This document shows positions 56,615-64,000 of a stretch of DNA of 64,000 bases, one piece after another. Position 1 is the first letter of the stretch; every line of letters starts with the position of its first letter. Position numbers and translations under genes: made by a program. The stretch comes from Sulfitobacter maritimus (lineage in GTDB: Bacteria; Pseudomonadota; Alphaproteobacteria; Rhodobacterales; Rhodobacteraceae): the NCBI RefSeq assembly GCF_013346665.1, contig NZ_JABVBB010000034.1, positions 248,001 through 312,000 on the forward strand, in the 5' to 3' direction. Below the pieces are notes generated by a model. The model was not told the origin of the DNA. It did no database searches and worked only from the letters and a program-made list of their open reading frames with translations.

Positions 56615-56797
56615 GGGCCATTGCCTGCCCGTCTGTCACGCCAATGGCGTGCCAGTCCATGATGGGCGCACCTTCGGTGCGACCGGGGAGGCGGTTTGGC
56701 GAGGCTGGGTGAGACTTCGCAGATCGCACATCATAGCTGAACCATAAAGTGGCAGCTTGCTAGATCGCATCGCCACCCCACGGGCAGGCGATGGCCC
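56615..56797. repeat. 183-base element bounded by an 18-base inverted repeat
   Basis: GGGCCATTGCCTGCCCGT (56615-56632) and ACGGGCAGGCGATGGCCC (56780-56797) are inverted copies with a single mismatch. Between them lie smaller palindromes: CACGCCA/TGGCGTG at 56638-56652 and CGCACC-ttc-GGTGCG near 56669-56683. No gene is supported. It could be a structured RNA or a miniature inverted-repeat element between convergent genes. Confidence 0.55.
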
Positions 56798-56800
56798 TCA

Positions 56801-57406
56801 TCAATCATCCGGCCGTTTCAGCTCAAACAACTCGCGCACCGCCGAATAATCACGGTAGCCCAAGCGCGACAGCGGTTGGAAGGTGGTCACATCAAACCGC
56901 CCATCCACCAGACAATCATCGCGCAGATGCACGCCGATGACCTCGCCAAAGACCACGAAATTCGCCTCGCCGGGCAGTTGCACGATCTGCGTCACCCTAC
57001 ATTCCAAATTGGCCGGCGCATTGGCCACGCGCGCACAGGCGATCTGTTCGCACTTTGCTTTGGTAATCCCGGCCCGCTCGAACTCATCGGTGCCATGCGG
57101 CAATCCGGCAGAGGTCACATTCATCACGTCCCGCGCTGCATATTCGACAACATTGACGCAAAACTCCCCGGTTTCGCGGATATTGGAGACCGAGTCCTTT
57201 GTGCCGTCCACATCATCCTTGGCGCTGGTCGAAGCGAACATCACCTGTGGCGGCACATAGGCGACGGCATTAAAAAAGGAATAGGGCGCGAGATTGTCGC
57301 GGCCCTGCGCGTCGCGGCTCGAAATCCAGCCGATCGGACGGGGGCTGACGATGGCGTTGAACGGGTTATGCGGCAGACCGTGGCCGTCTTCGGGGCGGTA
57401 GAACAT
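56801..57406 (-). CDS. Flavin reductase-like (FMN-binding split barrel) protein
   Basis: The 201-residue product starts MFYRPEDGHGLPHNPFNAIVSPRPIGWISSRDAQGRDNLAPYSFFNAVAYVPPQVMFAS, typical of the flavin reductase-like/SnoaL-free split-barrel group, with later DSVSNIRETGEFCVNVVEY and CRVTQIVQLPGEANFVVFGEVIGVHL. The ATG at 57406 was chosen for a strong AAGGAG five bases upstream; a longer open frame has no such site. It probably binds FMN; its electron partner is unknown. The gene converges with SulP across a terminator and an inverted-repeat element. Confidence 0.88.
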   Translation of the reverse strand: MFYRPEDGHGLPHNPFNAIVSPRPIGWISSRDAQGRDNLAPYSFFNAVAYVPPQVMFASTSAKDDVDGTKDSVSNIRETGEFCVNVVEYAARDVMNVTSAGLPHGTDEFERAGITKAKCEQIACARVANAPANLECRVTQIVQLPGEANFVVFGEVIGVHLRDDCLVDGRFDVTTFQPLSRLGYRDYSAVRELFELKRPDD

Positions 57407-57511
57407 GAGCACTCCTTGATGGTTTGCACCCATGGCTAGCCTCATGCTACGTCCAGCGCCACCCGCAATTGCTCCCGAAAGCCCCCGGCCTTGCACCAAT
57501 CCCCCTATCAA

Positions 57512-57991
57512 ATGACCCCGGAGGTGCCTACCGATCACTGGGAGGTCGAGGCGCTCTATGACACTTGTTTCGCGCCGGGGCGCGAGGCGCTGTCCTCCTA
57601 CCGTTTGCGCGACGGCGTGCCGCCGGTGGCGGGGCTCAGCCATGTGGCGCGTGACAGCGGCGGTATTCTCGCTGGCGCAATCCGCTATTGGCCCGTCCGC
57701 ATTGGCACGGCAGAGGCGCTGCTGCTCGGCCCCGTCGCCGTCCACCCGACCCGGCAGGGCGAAGGGCTGGGTGCGGCCCTGATCGAGACTTCACTGGCCC
57801 AAGCTGCCCCCTTGGGCTGGCAGCGCGTGATGCTGGTGGGCGATGCCCCCTATTACAGCCGCTTTGGCTTCACCCTGTTGCCAAAGGTCGAGATGCCACC
57901 GCCCACAAACCCCGCCCGCGTGCTGGGCCGGGCCATCGCGCCTGACGCATGGCGGGGCATCACTGGCAAGGTTCGCCGCTGGCAAGATTGA
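57512..57991 (+). CDS. GNAT N-acetyltransferase (YhbS-like)
   Basis: The 159-residue product has the GNAT pattern: DHWEVEALYDTCFAPGREALSSYRLRDG, beta-strand pair LAGAIRYWPVRIGTAEALLLGPVAVHP, the acetyl-CoA loop TRQGEGLGAALIETSLAQA, and WQRVMLVGDAPYYSRFGF. The acetyl acceptor is unknown. The start is uncertain: ATG 57512 is used, but a TTG at 57491 is also in frame and neither has a clear ribosome-binding site. It is followed after 50 bases by the EcsC-like gene. Confidence 0.85.
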   Translation: MTPEVPTDHWEVEALYDTCFAPGREALSSYRLRDGVPPVAGLSHVARDSGGILAGAIRYWPVRIGTAEALLLGPVAVHPTRQGEGLGAALIETSLAQAAPLGWQRVMLVGDAPYYSRFGFTLLPKVEMPPPTNPARVLGRAIAPDAWRGITGKVRRWQD

Positions 57992-58041
57992 TTTTCCCTG
58001 CACCCCGACCCACATTGACCACAAGTAGATGAGGGACACCC

Positions 58042-58809
58042 ATGCAGATCGAAAGCAACCTGCCCAGCACCATCGACGTGGACGCACGGCTTGATGAAAT
58101 CGCGCGCCGCTATAAGCAAGCGGGCGGTGTGGGGATCCATGTGCTCAACCTGATCGGCGGCAGCGCCGATGGGCTGATTGACCGTTTGCCGAGCGCCGTG
58201 CGCCGCAACCTCGAAGGCGCTACGATGAAGGCGTTGAACCATGCCATGCAGGCCGCCCATTCCAGCCGCAGCTATGTGAAAGACCAGCAAGGCTGGCTGA
58301 ACCAAGCTGTCTCCACCGCGATGGGTGCTGCCGGTGGGGCGGGGGGCTTGCCCACCGCGCTGGCCGAACTCCCGGTCACCACAACGCTGTTGCTGCGCGT
58401 GATCCAAGGCGTCGCGGCGGAGCATGGTTTTGACCCCGCAGCGGAGAACGTTCAGTTCGACTGTGTGCATGTTTTCACCGCCGCTGGCCCTCTGGCCGAA
58501 GACGACCCTGCCGATCTGGGTTTTCTCACGGTGCGCATGGCCCTTACCGGTCGCGCGATGAACGCGGTCATCGCCCGCATCGCGCCGCGTCTGGCAGTGG
58601 TGATGGGGCAAAAGCTCGCAGCGCAAGCGGTGCCGGTGCTGGGCGCTGTTGCCGGGGCGGCCACGAACTACGCCTATACCAGCTACTATCAGGACATGGC
58701 CCATGTGCATTTTGGGATGCGCAAACTGGCCATCGACGCGGATATTCCTCAAGAGGAACTGGTCGAACGTCTGCGCGCCAAGATGGGCAAGGCGCCTGCC
58801 AAACTTTGA
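58042..58809 (+). CDS. EcsC-family protein
   Basis: The 255-residue product resembles the EcsC family: GGVGIHVLNLIGGSADGLIDRLPSAVRRNLEGATMKALNHAMQAAH, a glycine/alanine-rich central part STAMGAAGGAGGLPTALAELPVTTTLLLRVIQGVAAEHGFD, and KLAAQAVPVLGAVAGAATNYAYTSYYQDMAHVHFGMRKL. Some members sit near ABC-transport or stress genes; function is not known. A GAGGGA precedes the ATG. It converges with modC. Confidence 0.85.
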   Translation: MQIESNLPSTIDVDARLDEIARRYKQAGGVGIHVLNLIGGSADGLIDRLPSAVRRNLEGATMKALNHAMQAAHSSRSYVKDQQGWLNQAVSTAMGAAGGAGGLPTALAELPVTTTLLLRVIQGVAAEHGFDPAAENVQFDCVHVFTAAGPLAEDDPADLGFLTVRMALTGRAMNAVIARIAPRLAVVMGQKLAAQAVPVLGAVAGAATNYAYTSYYQDMAHVHFGMRKLAIDADIPQEELVERLRAKMGKAPAKL

Positions 58810-58867
58810 CACTCTAATTTCATGGGCAAGAATGTTTCGGGGGTGCGGTGAGGCTGACCCCCCCCGC

Positions 58868-59953
58868 CTAGCGCCCGATGCTGCCCGGCGCGACAGTCGT
58901 GGCTTTCAAAATCGCATGGCAGTCCATCCCCGGACGCAGCCCCAAGTCCAGCACCGCCCGCGCCGTCACACGCGCCAGCAAACGGTCGCTGCCCGCTGTC
59001 AAAGCGATTGCCGCCCCCGGCCCATCTCCGGGATGCACGGCCTCAACCCGCACCGGCAGGATATTGACCGAAGACAACCCCTCTGGCCGGTCGCGCGACA
59101 AGATCACATCTTGGGCCAAGACCCGCAGTCGCACCCGCGCCCCCACCGGGGCCTGCACGCCGGGCAGTTCCAACTGGCCTGCGCTGATGGCAAGGGTCGA
59201 CAGCCCATCGTCTGCATGAGCGATGACATCCGCCTCCAACACCGCGCCCGCCTCGCGCACCCCTAAAAGGGGTACAGCAGCAGGGTCGGCCATAACATCA
59301 AACAACGCGCCCTGCGCCCGCAGCCGCCCGTCTTGCAAAAGCACCAGACGATCAGCCAGCCGCGCGACCTCGTCCACCGCATGGCTGACATAGAGGATCG
59401 GCAGGCATAGATCACCGTCGCGCAGCCGTTCCAGATAGGGCAGGATTTCCTGTTTGCGCGGCCCATCGAGACTGGCCAAAGGCTCGTCCATCAGCAACAT
59501 GCGCGGATGGCTGAGCAGCGCCCGCCCAAGCGCCACCCGCTGCTTTTCCCCGCCCGACAGCGTTGCAGGCGCCCGGTTAAGCAGCCCGTCCAGCCCCAGC
59601 AAAGCCACCACATCGTCAAACCCGGCCCCAGAACTGCGCCGCGGCGCAAAGCGTGCGCCAAACATCAGGTTTTGCTCTACGGTGAGATGCGGGAACAGCC
59701 GCGCGTCCTGAAAGACATAGCCCAGCCGTCGGCGGTGCGGCGGCACCCAGATGCCGTTTGCTGAGTCAAACAACACCCGGCCATCCAGCACGACACGCCC
59801 CGCCTCGGGACGCAGTAGCCCGGCCACGGCGTCAATCACCGTTGTCTTGCCCGCGCCGGAGCGCCCGAAGAGGGCGGTGATCCCGGCCCCGGCGTCGAAT
59901 GCGAGGTCGAGATCAAACCCCGTAAATCCATGATGCAGCGCAACTTCGAGCAT
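58868..59953 (-). CDS. modC: Molybdate ABC transporter ATP-binding protein ModC
   Basis: ModC powers molybdate uptake at the inner membrane. The 361-residue product has Walker A GRSGAGKTT near 30-38, Q-loop VFQDARLFPHL, the ABC signature LSGGEKQRVALGRALL, Walker B MLLMDEPLASLD, the switch His YVSHAVDEV, and a C-terminal Mop/TOBE molybdate-binding domain (VRLRVLAQDVILSRDRPEGLSSVNILPVRV). Its start overlaps the modB stop (TGATG). Confidence 0.96.
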   Translation of the reverse strand: MLEVALHHGFTGFDLDLAFDAGAGITALFGRSGAGKTTVIDAVAGLLRPEAGRVVLDGRVLFDSANGIWVPPHRRRLGYVFQDARLFPHLTVEQNLMFGARFAPRRSSGAGFDDVVALLGLDGLLNRAPATLSGGEKQRVALGRALLSHPRMLLMDEPLASLDGPRKQEILPYLERLRDGDLCLPILYVSHAVDEVARLADRLVLLQDGRLRAQGALFDVMADPAAVPLLGVREAGAVLEADVIAHADDGLSTLAISAGQLELPGVQAPVGARVRLRVLAQDVILSRDRPEGLSSVNILPVRVEAVHPGDGPGAAIALTAGSDRLLARVTARAVLDLGLRPGMDCHAILKATTVAPGSIGR

Positions 59954-60645
59954 CAGCGCGCCCCTGAAATGCGTTTGGCCACCCGCCGTGCCAGCGCCTC
60001 AGACACCAGCACCGCGACCAGCGCCACCACCCCGGCCAAGGCCGCCATCACCAGCGCCCGATTCTCGCCCCCCGGCACCTGCAAGGCGGTCCAAATCGCA
60101 CTGGGCAGAGTCTGGGTCTGGCCGGGGATATTGGCGACAAAGGTGATCGTTGCGCCGAACTCTCCCATTGCCTTGGCAAAGCCCATGACCGCGCCTGCTA
60201 GAATACCCGGCATGATCAGCGGCAGGGTCACACGCGCAAAGACGCTGACCTGCGGTGCGCCCAAGGTGGCGGCGGCGGCCTCAATGCGCGGATCGACGGC
60301 CTCGATCGCCAGCCGCATGGCGCGCACCATCAGCGGAAAGCCCATGATAATCGCCGCCAGCACCGCGCCCGTCCAGTGAAAGGCCAGCCCGATGCCGAAG
60401 CTCTCCAACAGCCGCCCCAGCGGCGCATTGCGGCCAAAGGCCAAGAGCAGCAGATAACCCGTCACCACCGGCGGCAGCACCAGCGGCAGATGCACCAGCG
60501 CGCTCAGCAGACCTTTGCCGCGAAACTCTTTGCGCGCAAGTATCCACGCCACCCAAAGCGCCAGCGGCAGCGACAGCAGCATCGCCACGCTCGCCACCCG
60601 CAGCGACAGCAGCAGCGCGTCCCAAGCGGCGGCGTCAAGAGCCAT
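59953..60645 (-). CDS. modB: Molybdate ABC transporter permease ModB
   Basis: The 230-residue membrane subunit has six or so helices, including LLLSLRVASVAMLLSLPLALWVAWIL, and the permease coupling motif EAAAATLGAPQVSVFARVTLPLIMPGILAGAVMGFAKAMGEFGA (EAA loop with G at the usual position). It overlaps modA by 11 bases and modC by one base. Confidence 0.95.
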   Translation of the reverse strand: MALDAAAWDALLLSLRVASVAMLLSLPLALWVAWILARKEFRGKGLLSALVHLPLVLPPVVTGYLLLLAFGRNAPLGRLLESFGIGLAFHWTGAVLAAIIMGFPLMVRAMRLAIEAVDPRIEAAAATLGAPQVSVFARVTLPLIMPGILAGAVMGFAKAMGEFGATITFVANIPGQTQTLPSAIWTALQVPGGENRALVMAALAGVVALVAVLVSEALARRVAKRISGAR

Positions 60646-61372
60646 GGTCAGCCTTCAGAAACCCATGATCCGCGAGGATCGCCTGCGCTTGGTCGGTCAA
60701 CAAAAACGCAACCAGTGCCGCCCCTTCGGGGGTGAGGGCTGCTGCGGGGTAGGTGATAGGGTCGTGCGCCTGAGCGGGTATTTCATAGACCACCTCAACC
60801 AGCGGCTCGGCCTGTGCATCGCTGGCATAGACCACACCCAAAGGCGCATCGCCCCGCGCCACCAGTGCCAGTGCGGCGCGGACGTTGTCAGTCTCGGCCA
60901 GCCGTTCTTGCAGACCGTCCCAAAGACCCGCCTGCTGCATCCATTGCATCGCATAGGCCCCCGCAGGCACCGCTTCGCGCTGGCCCATGGCAAGCCGTCC
61001 ATTGCCCCCCAGCCGCCTGCCGATCTCGGCCTCTGATAGCGGCGCGGCACCCGCAGGGGCGATCAGCACCAGTCGGTTGCGGGCGACGACCTGTGATGTC
61101 GCGTGCAGCCGCCCTTGCGTCTCCAGCCATGTCATCCAATCGCTGCTGGCCAAGAGCACCACATCCGCAGGCGCCCCCGCCGCGACCTGACGCGCCATCG
61201 TGCCGGACCCGCCATAGGCCAAGGACAACGGCGCGGGGAAGGCGGCGGCGATCTCCTCCAACGCGCCGCGCAGGCTGGCGGCGGCAAAGACGGTGACCGC
61301 CCGATCCGCCGCAGCAGGCCGGGGCGCGGCAATGGAGCAAATAAGAATAAAAAGGGCGACAATCCGGCTCAT
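60635..61372 (-). CDS. modA: Molybdate-binding periplasmic protein ModA
   Basis: ModA captures molybdate (or tungstate) in the periplasm. The 245-residue product has a signal peptide (SRIVALFILICSIAAPRPAAA), then VTVFAAASLRGALEEIAAAF and LAYGGSGTMARQVAAGAPADVVLLASSDWM, and the later GRLAMGQREAVPAGAYAMQWM and GDAPLGVVYASDAQAEP. No ModE repressor gene or clear ModE operator was found next to it. It is divergent from the Nudix gene with a 94-base gap. Confidence 0.94.
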   Translation of the reverse strand: MSRIVALFILICSIAAPRPAAADRAVTVFAAASLRGALEEIAAAFPAPLSLAYGGSGTMARQVAAGAPADVVLLASSDWMTWLETQGRLHATSQVVARNRLVLIAPAGAAPLSEAEIGRRLGGNGRLAMGQREAVPAGAYAMQWMQQAGLWDGLQERLAETDNVRAALALVARGDAPLGVVYASDAQAEPLVEVVYEIPAQAHDPITYPAAALTPEGAALVAFLLTDQAQAILADHGFLKADHGS

Positions 61373-61466
61373 GCCCGCACTATCTTTGATGCGTCCGGGC
61401 GGAGCAAGCGCATATGGTCAAGGCATCCGCCTCGCGCTAGGCTCAGGGTGATTTGACAGGACGATC

Positions 61467-61928
61467 ATGACGAAACAAACGCCGATCACGCGAAACACGG
61501 CCCGTCAGGCCGGTCAACGTTTACAACTTGCAGCCCTGTGCTGGCGGCGCAAAGAGGGCAAGGTGCAGGTGTTGCTCGTCACCTCGCGCGGGCGCAAACG
61601 CTGGATCGTGCCAAAAGGCTGGCCGATGACGGGCAAAGCGCCACAGGATTGCGCCTTAGTGGAAGCTTGGGAGGAAGCGGGCGTGCAGGGCAAGGCAAGC
61701 GCCGAGCCTGTGGGGAGCTACAGCTATACCAAAGCCGGGCCAAAGGGACCGATTGCCTGTCTGGCGATGCTCTACCCGGTGAAGGTCAAGACACTTGCCA
61801 AAGACTACCCGGAAGCGGCGCAACGAGAACGGCAATGGTGTTCGCGCGAAAAGGCGGCGCGCCTGGTCGACAACCCTGATCTGGCAGCGCTGATCCGCGA
61901 TTTTGATCCCGATGCTGCGAAGGGATAG
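61467..61928 (+). CDS. Nudix hydrolase (DIPP-like) with altered Nudix box
   Basis: The 153-residue product has the DIPP-like PKGWP segment (RKRWIVPKGWPMTGKAPQDCALVEAWEEAGVQG). The Nudix box core is present as VEAWEEAGV, but the expected Glu (GX5E) reads Lys and the Arg of REUXEE reads Val. Nucleotide or inositol pyrophosphates are likely substrates by family. The ATG follows CAGGACGATC. Confidence 0.85.
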   Translation: MTKQTPITRNTARQAGQRLQLAALCWRRKEGKVQVLLVTSRGRKRWIVPKGWPMTGKAPQDCALVEAWEEAGVQGKASAEPVGSYSYTKAGPKGPIACLAMLYPVKVKTLAKDYPEAAQRERQWCSREKAARLVDNPDLAALIRDFDPDAAKG

Positions 61929-62000
61929 CCCGTTCCCCATCCGCTTGACCTCATCCTTGCCACAGCCCATTTAAAGGTCAGAGTTTCAAGGACTGTGCAG

Positions 62001-62465
62001 ATGATCCGTTATGCATTGAAATGCGAAGCCGGGCATGGTTTCGACAGTTGGTTCCAGTCCGCAGCGGCCTATGACAGCCTTGCCCGCGCGGGGCATCTGG
62101 CCTGCGCGATCTGCGGCTCTTCTGAGGTAAGCAAATCGCTCATGGCCCCGCGTGTGACCTCTGGTGACGCGCCGGAGCGGCCTGCGGTTCCCGCGAAAAC
62201 GGATCAGCCTGCTGACACCGCCCCCATGCTGTCCAAACCCCAAAGCGACGTGGAAAAGGCGCTCGCCGATTTGCGTCGCAAGGTTGAGGCAAATTCAGAC
62301 TACGTTGGCAAAAACTTCGTCAAAGAGGCCCGCGACATGCATGAGGGCCGCAGCCCGGAACGGTCGATCTACGGCGAAGCGCGGCTCGATCAGGCGCGTG
62401 CATTGATCGAAGAGGGCGTGCCGCTGATGCCGCTGCCGTTCAAACCTAAACGCGAACTTTCCTAA
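62001..62465 (+). CDS. DUF1178-family small protein
   Basis: The 154-residue product begins MIRYALKCEAGHGFDSWFQSAAAYDSLARAGHLACAICGSSEVSKSLMAPRV. Two Cys-containing pairs (KCEAGH and CAICG) could hold zinc, as in DUF1178 proteins. A disordered Pro/Ala linker follows and then a conserved C-terminal part (VGKNFVKEARDMHEGRSPERSIYGEA). The ATG at 62001 follows AAGGA; an in-frame GTG at 61995 is close by. Function is unknown. It is followed by an SDR gene 11 bases later. Confidence 0.85.
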   Translation: MIRYALKCEAGHGFDSWFQSAAAYDSLARAGHLACAICGSSEVSKSLMAPRVTSGDAPERPAVPAKTDQPADTAPMLSKPQSDVEKALADLRRKVEANSDYVGKNFVKEARDMHEGRSPERSIYGEARLDQARALIEEGVPLMPLPFKPKRELS

Positions 62466-62476
62466 AGGACAGCCCC

Positions 62477-63121
62477 ATGACCACCGTCATCACCGGCGCA
62501 AGCCGTGGCATCGGAGCGGCGCTGGCCGCCCAATACAGCGCCGCCGGGGAAGAGGTGATCGGCACTTCACGCAGCGCGGGGACAGATGCCACGCTCGACG
62601 TCACTGACCCGCAAAGCCACTCTAACTTTGCCGCGACACTCAAGGGCCGTCCGCTTGATCTGCTGATCTGCAATGCGGGCGTTTACCTCGACAGAGGTGA
62701 TGATCTGCAAACCGGCTTTGGCGCGGACCTCTGGGCGCAGAGCTTTGCTACCAATGTCACCGGCGTTTTCCTCACGGTGCAAAGCCTGCTCGACAACCTC
62801 CGCGCGGCACAGGCTCCGAAAATCGCGATCATCGCCTCGCAGATGGGCTCATCCACAAATGCCCCCGGCGGCAGTTACATTTACCGCGCATCCAAAGCCG
62901 CCGCGATCAATTTGGGTCGCAATCTGGCAGTTGACCTGAAGTCCGACGGCATCGCGGTCGGCATTTATCACCCCGGTTGGGTGCGCACGGACATGGGCGG
63001 CGCATCGGGCGACATCACGGCAGAAGACTCCGCCCGAGGGTTGGTGAACCGTATCGCCGCGCTCGATCTCGCCCATAGCGGCGCGTTCGAGACATGGGAC
63101 GGGCGTGCGCACCCCTTCTGA
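62477..63121 (+). CDS. Short-chain dehydrogenase/reductase
   Basis: The 214-residue product is a compact classical SDR with the NAD(P) loop TGASRGIG at 6-13, the CNAG motif (LLICNAGVY), and the catalytic YRASK with Tyr136 and Lys140, plus IASQMGSSTNAPGGSYIYRASKAAAINLG. The substrate is unknown. It follows the DUF1178 gene by 11 bases and precedes lysC. Confidence 0.92.
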   Translation: MTTVITGASRGIGAALAAQYSAAGEEVIGTSRSAGTDATLDVTDPQSHSNFAATLKGRPLDLLICNAGVYLDRGDDLQTGFGADLWAQSFATNVTGVFLTVQSLLDNLRAAQAPKIAIIASQMGSSTNAPGGSYIYRASKAAAINLGRNLAVDLKSDGIAVGIYHPGWVRTDMGGASGDITAEDSARGLVNRIAALDLAHSGAFETWDGRAHPF

Positions 63122-63203
63122 ACCCTTGTCGCCAGTGTGAAATAGGCTTGCCTCTGCCGGTCCCTCGGCTTAGACCGCGCTGGACTGTTGCGCGGGGGAC
63201 AAA

Positions 63204-64000
63204 ATGCCTGTTCTGGTTATGAAATTCGGTGGAACTTCGGTTGCCACTTTGGACCGTATCCGCCGCGCGGCAAAGCGCGTGGGTGTTGAGGTCGCCAAGG
63301 GCTATGACGTGATCGTCATCGTCTCGGCCATGTCCGGTGAGACGAATAAGCTCGTCGGTTTCGTTAATGAGACCTCCCCGCTGTATGACGCCCGCGAATA
63401 TGACGCCATCGTGTCGAGCGGCGAGAATGTCACCGCCGGGCTGATGGCGCTGACCTTGCAAGAAATGGATGTGCCCGCGCGGTCTTGGCAGGGCTGGCAA
63501 GTGCCGGTGCGCACCACCGATGCCCATTCCGCCGCCCGGATTGAGGAAATTCCCACCGACAACATCAACGCCAAATTCGGCGAAGGCATGAAGGTCGCCG
63601 TGGTCGCGGGTTTCCAAGGCCTCAGCCCGCAAGGCCGGATCACCACGCTGGGTCGAGGCGGGTCGGACACGACTGCCGTGGCCTTTGCCGCCGCCTTTGG
63701 GGCGGAGCGTTGCGACATCTACACGGACGTCGACGGCGTCTATACCACCGACCCAAGGGTCGAGGCCAAAGCACGCAAACTCGACAAGATCGCCTTCGAG
63801 GAAATGCTCGAACTGGCCTCGCTTGGGGCGAAAGTCTTGCAAACCCGCTCGGTCGAACTGGCGATGCGGTATAAGGTCAAGCTGCGGGTGCTCAGCAGTT
63901 TCGAGGAACAATCGGACGAAGCCGGAACGCTCGTCTGCGATGAGGAGGAAATCATGGAAAGCAATGTGGTGGCCGGGGTCGCGTTTTCCCGTGATGAAGC
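63204..64000 (+). CDS. lysC: Aspartate kinase LysC, truncated by the window end
   Basis: LysC phosphorylates aspartate, the first step to lysine, threonine and methionine. The visible ~265 residues begin [26 protein letters not shown] (ATP-binding KFGGTS) and include [51 protein letters not shown], and the start of the ACT regulatory region. A GGGGGAC precedes the ATG. The 3' end lies outside the window. Confidence 0.96.
   Translation, partial: MPVLVMKFGGTSVATLDRIRRAAKRVGVEVAKGYDVIVIVSAMSGETNKLVGFVNETSPLYDAREYDAIVSSGENVTAGLMALTLQEMDVPARSWQGWQVPVRTTDAHSAARIEEIPTDNINAKFGEGMKVAVVAGFQGLSPQGRITTLGRGGSDTTAVAFAAAFGAERCDIYTDVDGVYTTDPRVEAKARKLDKIAFEEMLELASLGAKVLQTRSVELAMRYKVKLRVLSSFEEQSDEAGTLVCDEEEIMESNVVAGVAFSRDE

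Noticed and set aside
56403..56729. Minus-strand frame at the end of the SulP gene as a real gene
   Set aside because: It overlaps SulP, a strong terminator and the inverted-repeat element, with no ribosome-binding site or recognisable domain.

Overview
The window is a GC-rich, densely coded bacterial chromosome segment. Gene content and order point to a marine alphaproteobacterium of the Rhodobacteraceae (Roseobacter group). The evidence is the ruvCAB-ybgC-tolQRAB-pal-cpoB-tilS-ftsH chain, a Flp/Tad pilus locus whose pilin carries the VDWVVLTAA core, the ctaC-ctaB-ctaG-ctaE-surf1-thrC-M16 protease string, adjacent mtnP and apt genes, and fhs-folD. Genus cannot be fixed by eye. Almost everything is core genome. 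I saw no prophage, transposase, CRISPR array, rRNA or tRNA.

Layout. 1-2.3 kb: end of an MFS transporter, prmA and a small membrane protein. 2.5-14.6 kb, plus strand: Holliday-junction resolution (ruvCAB), the Tol-Pal cell-envelope complex with ybgC and cpoB, then tilS and ftsH, closed by a strong terminator. 14.7-18.7 kb: an exported protein, a MOSC protein and the one-carbon genes fhs and folD. 18.7-22.6 kb, minus strand: a PaaI-like thioesterase, pdeM and an Lhr-like helicase (ligase-associated DNA repair). 22.6-34.8 kb, minus strand: a Tad pilus locus reading flp, a second tiny flp-like gene, cpaB, cpaC, an OmpA-like lipoprotein, cpaE/tadZ, tadA, tadB, tadC, two TPR lipoproteins, prepilin peptidase and an AAA ATPase. 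35-44 kb: lytic transglycosylase, ketoacid CoA-transferase, L,D-transpeptidase, topA, dprA and tldD. 44-51.5 kb, plus strand: cytochrome c oxidase subunits and assembly factors, thrC, M16 protease and GNAT. 51.6-56.5 kb: a GlcD-type FAD oxidase, apt, mtnP and a SulP transporter. 56.6-64 kb: flavin reductase-like protein, GNAT, EcsC-like protein, modABC, Nudix, DUF1178, SDR and the start of lysC.

The most interesting material is not in the large genes. (1) A 55-codon reading frame at 34344-34511 encodes a second Flp-like prepilin beside flp and has its own ribosome-binding site. (2) Two exact TTAA-N7-TTAAC sites, the binding consensus of the cell-cycle/competence regulator CtrA, lie in non-coding DNA upstream of the Tad-associated AAA ATPase and upstream of pdeM. 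(3) The Tad locus is divided by three minus-strand hairpin/terminator structures. (4) A 20-base intergenic repeat occurs at 19.9, 20.05 and 53.7 kb. (5) An inverted repeat of 17/18 matched bases encloses a hairpin-rich, gene-free stretch at 56615-56797, a candidate structured RNA or miniature repeat. (6) A 55-residue membrane protein is translationally coupled between ctaB and ctaG.

All assignments come from reading the sequence and from family motifs. No database search was run.
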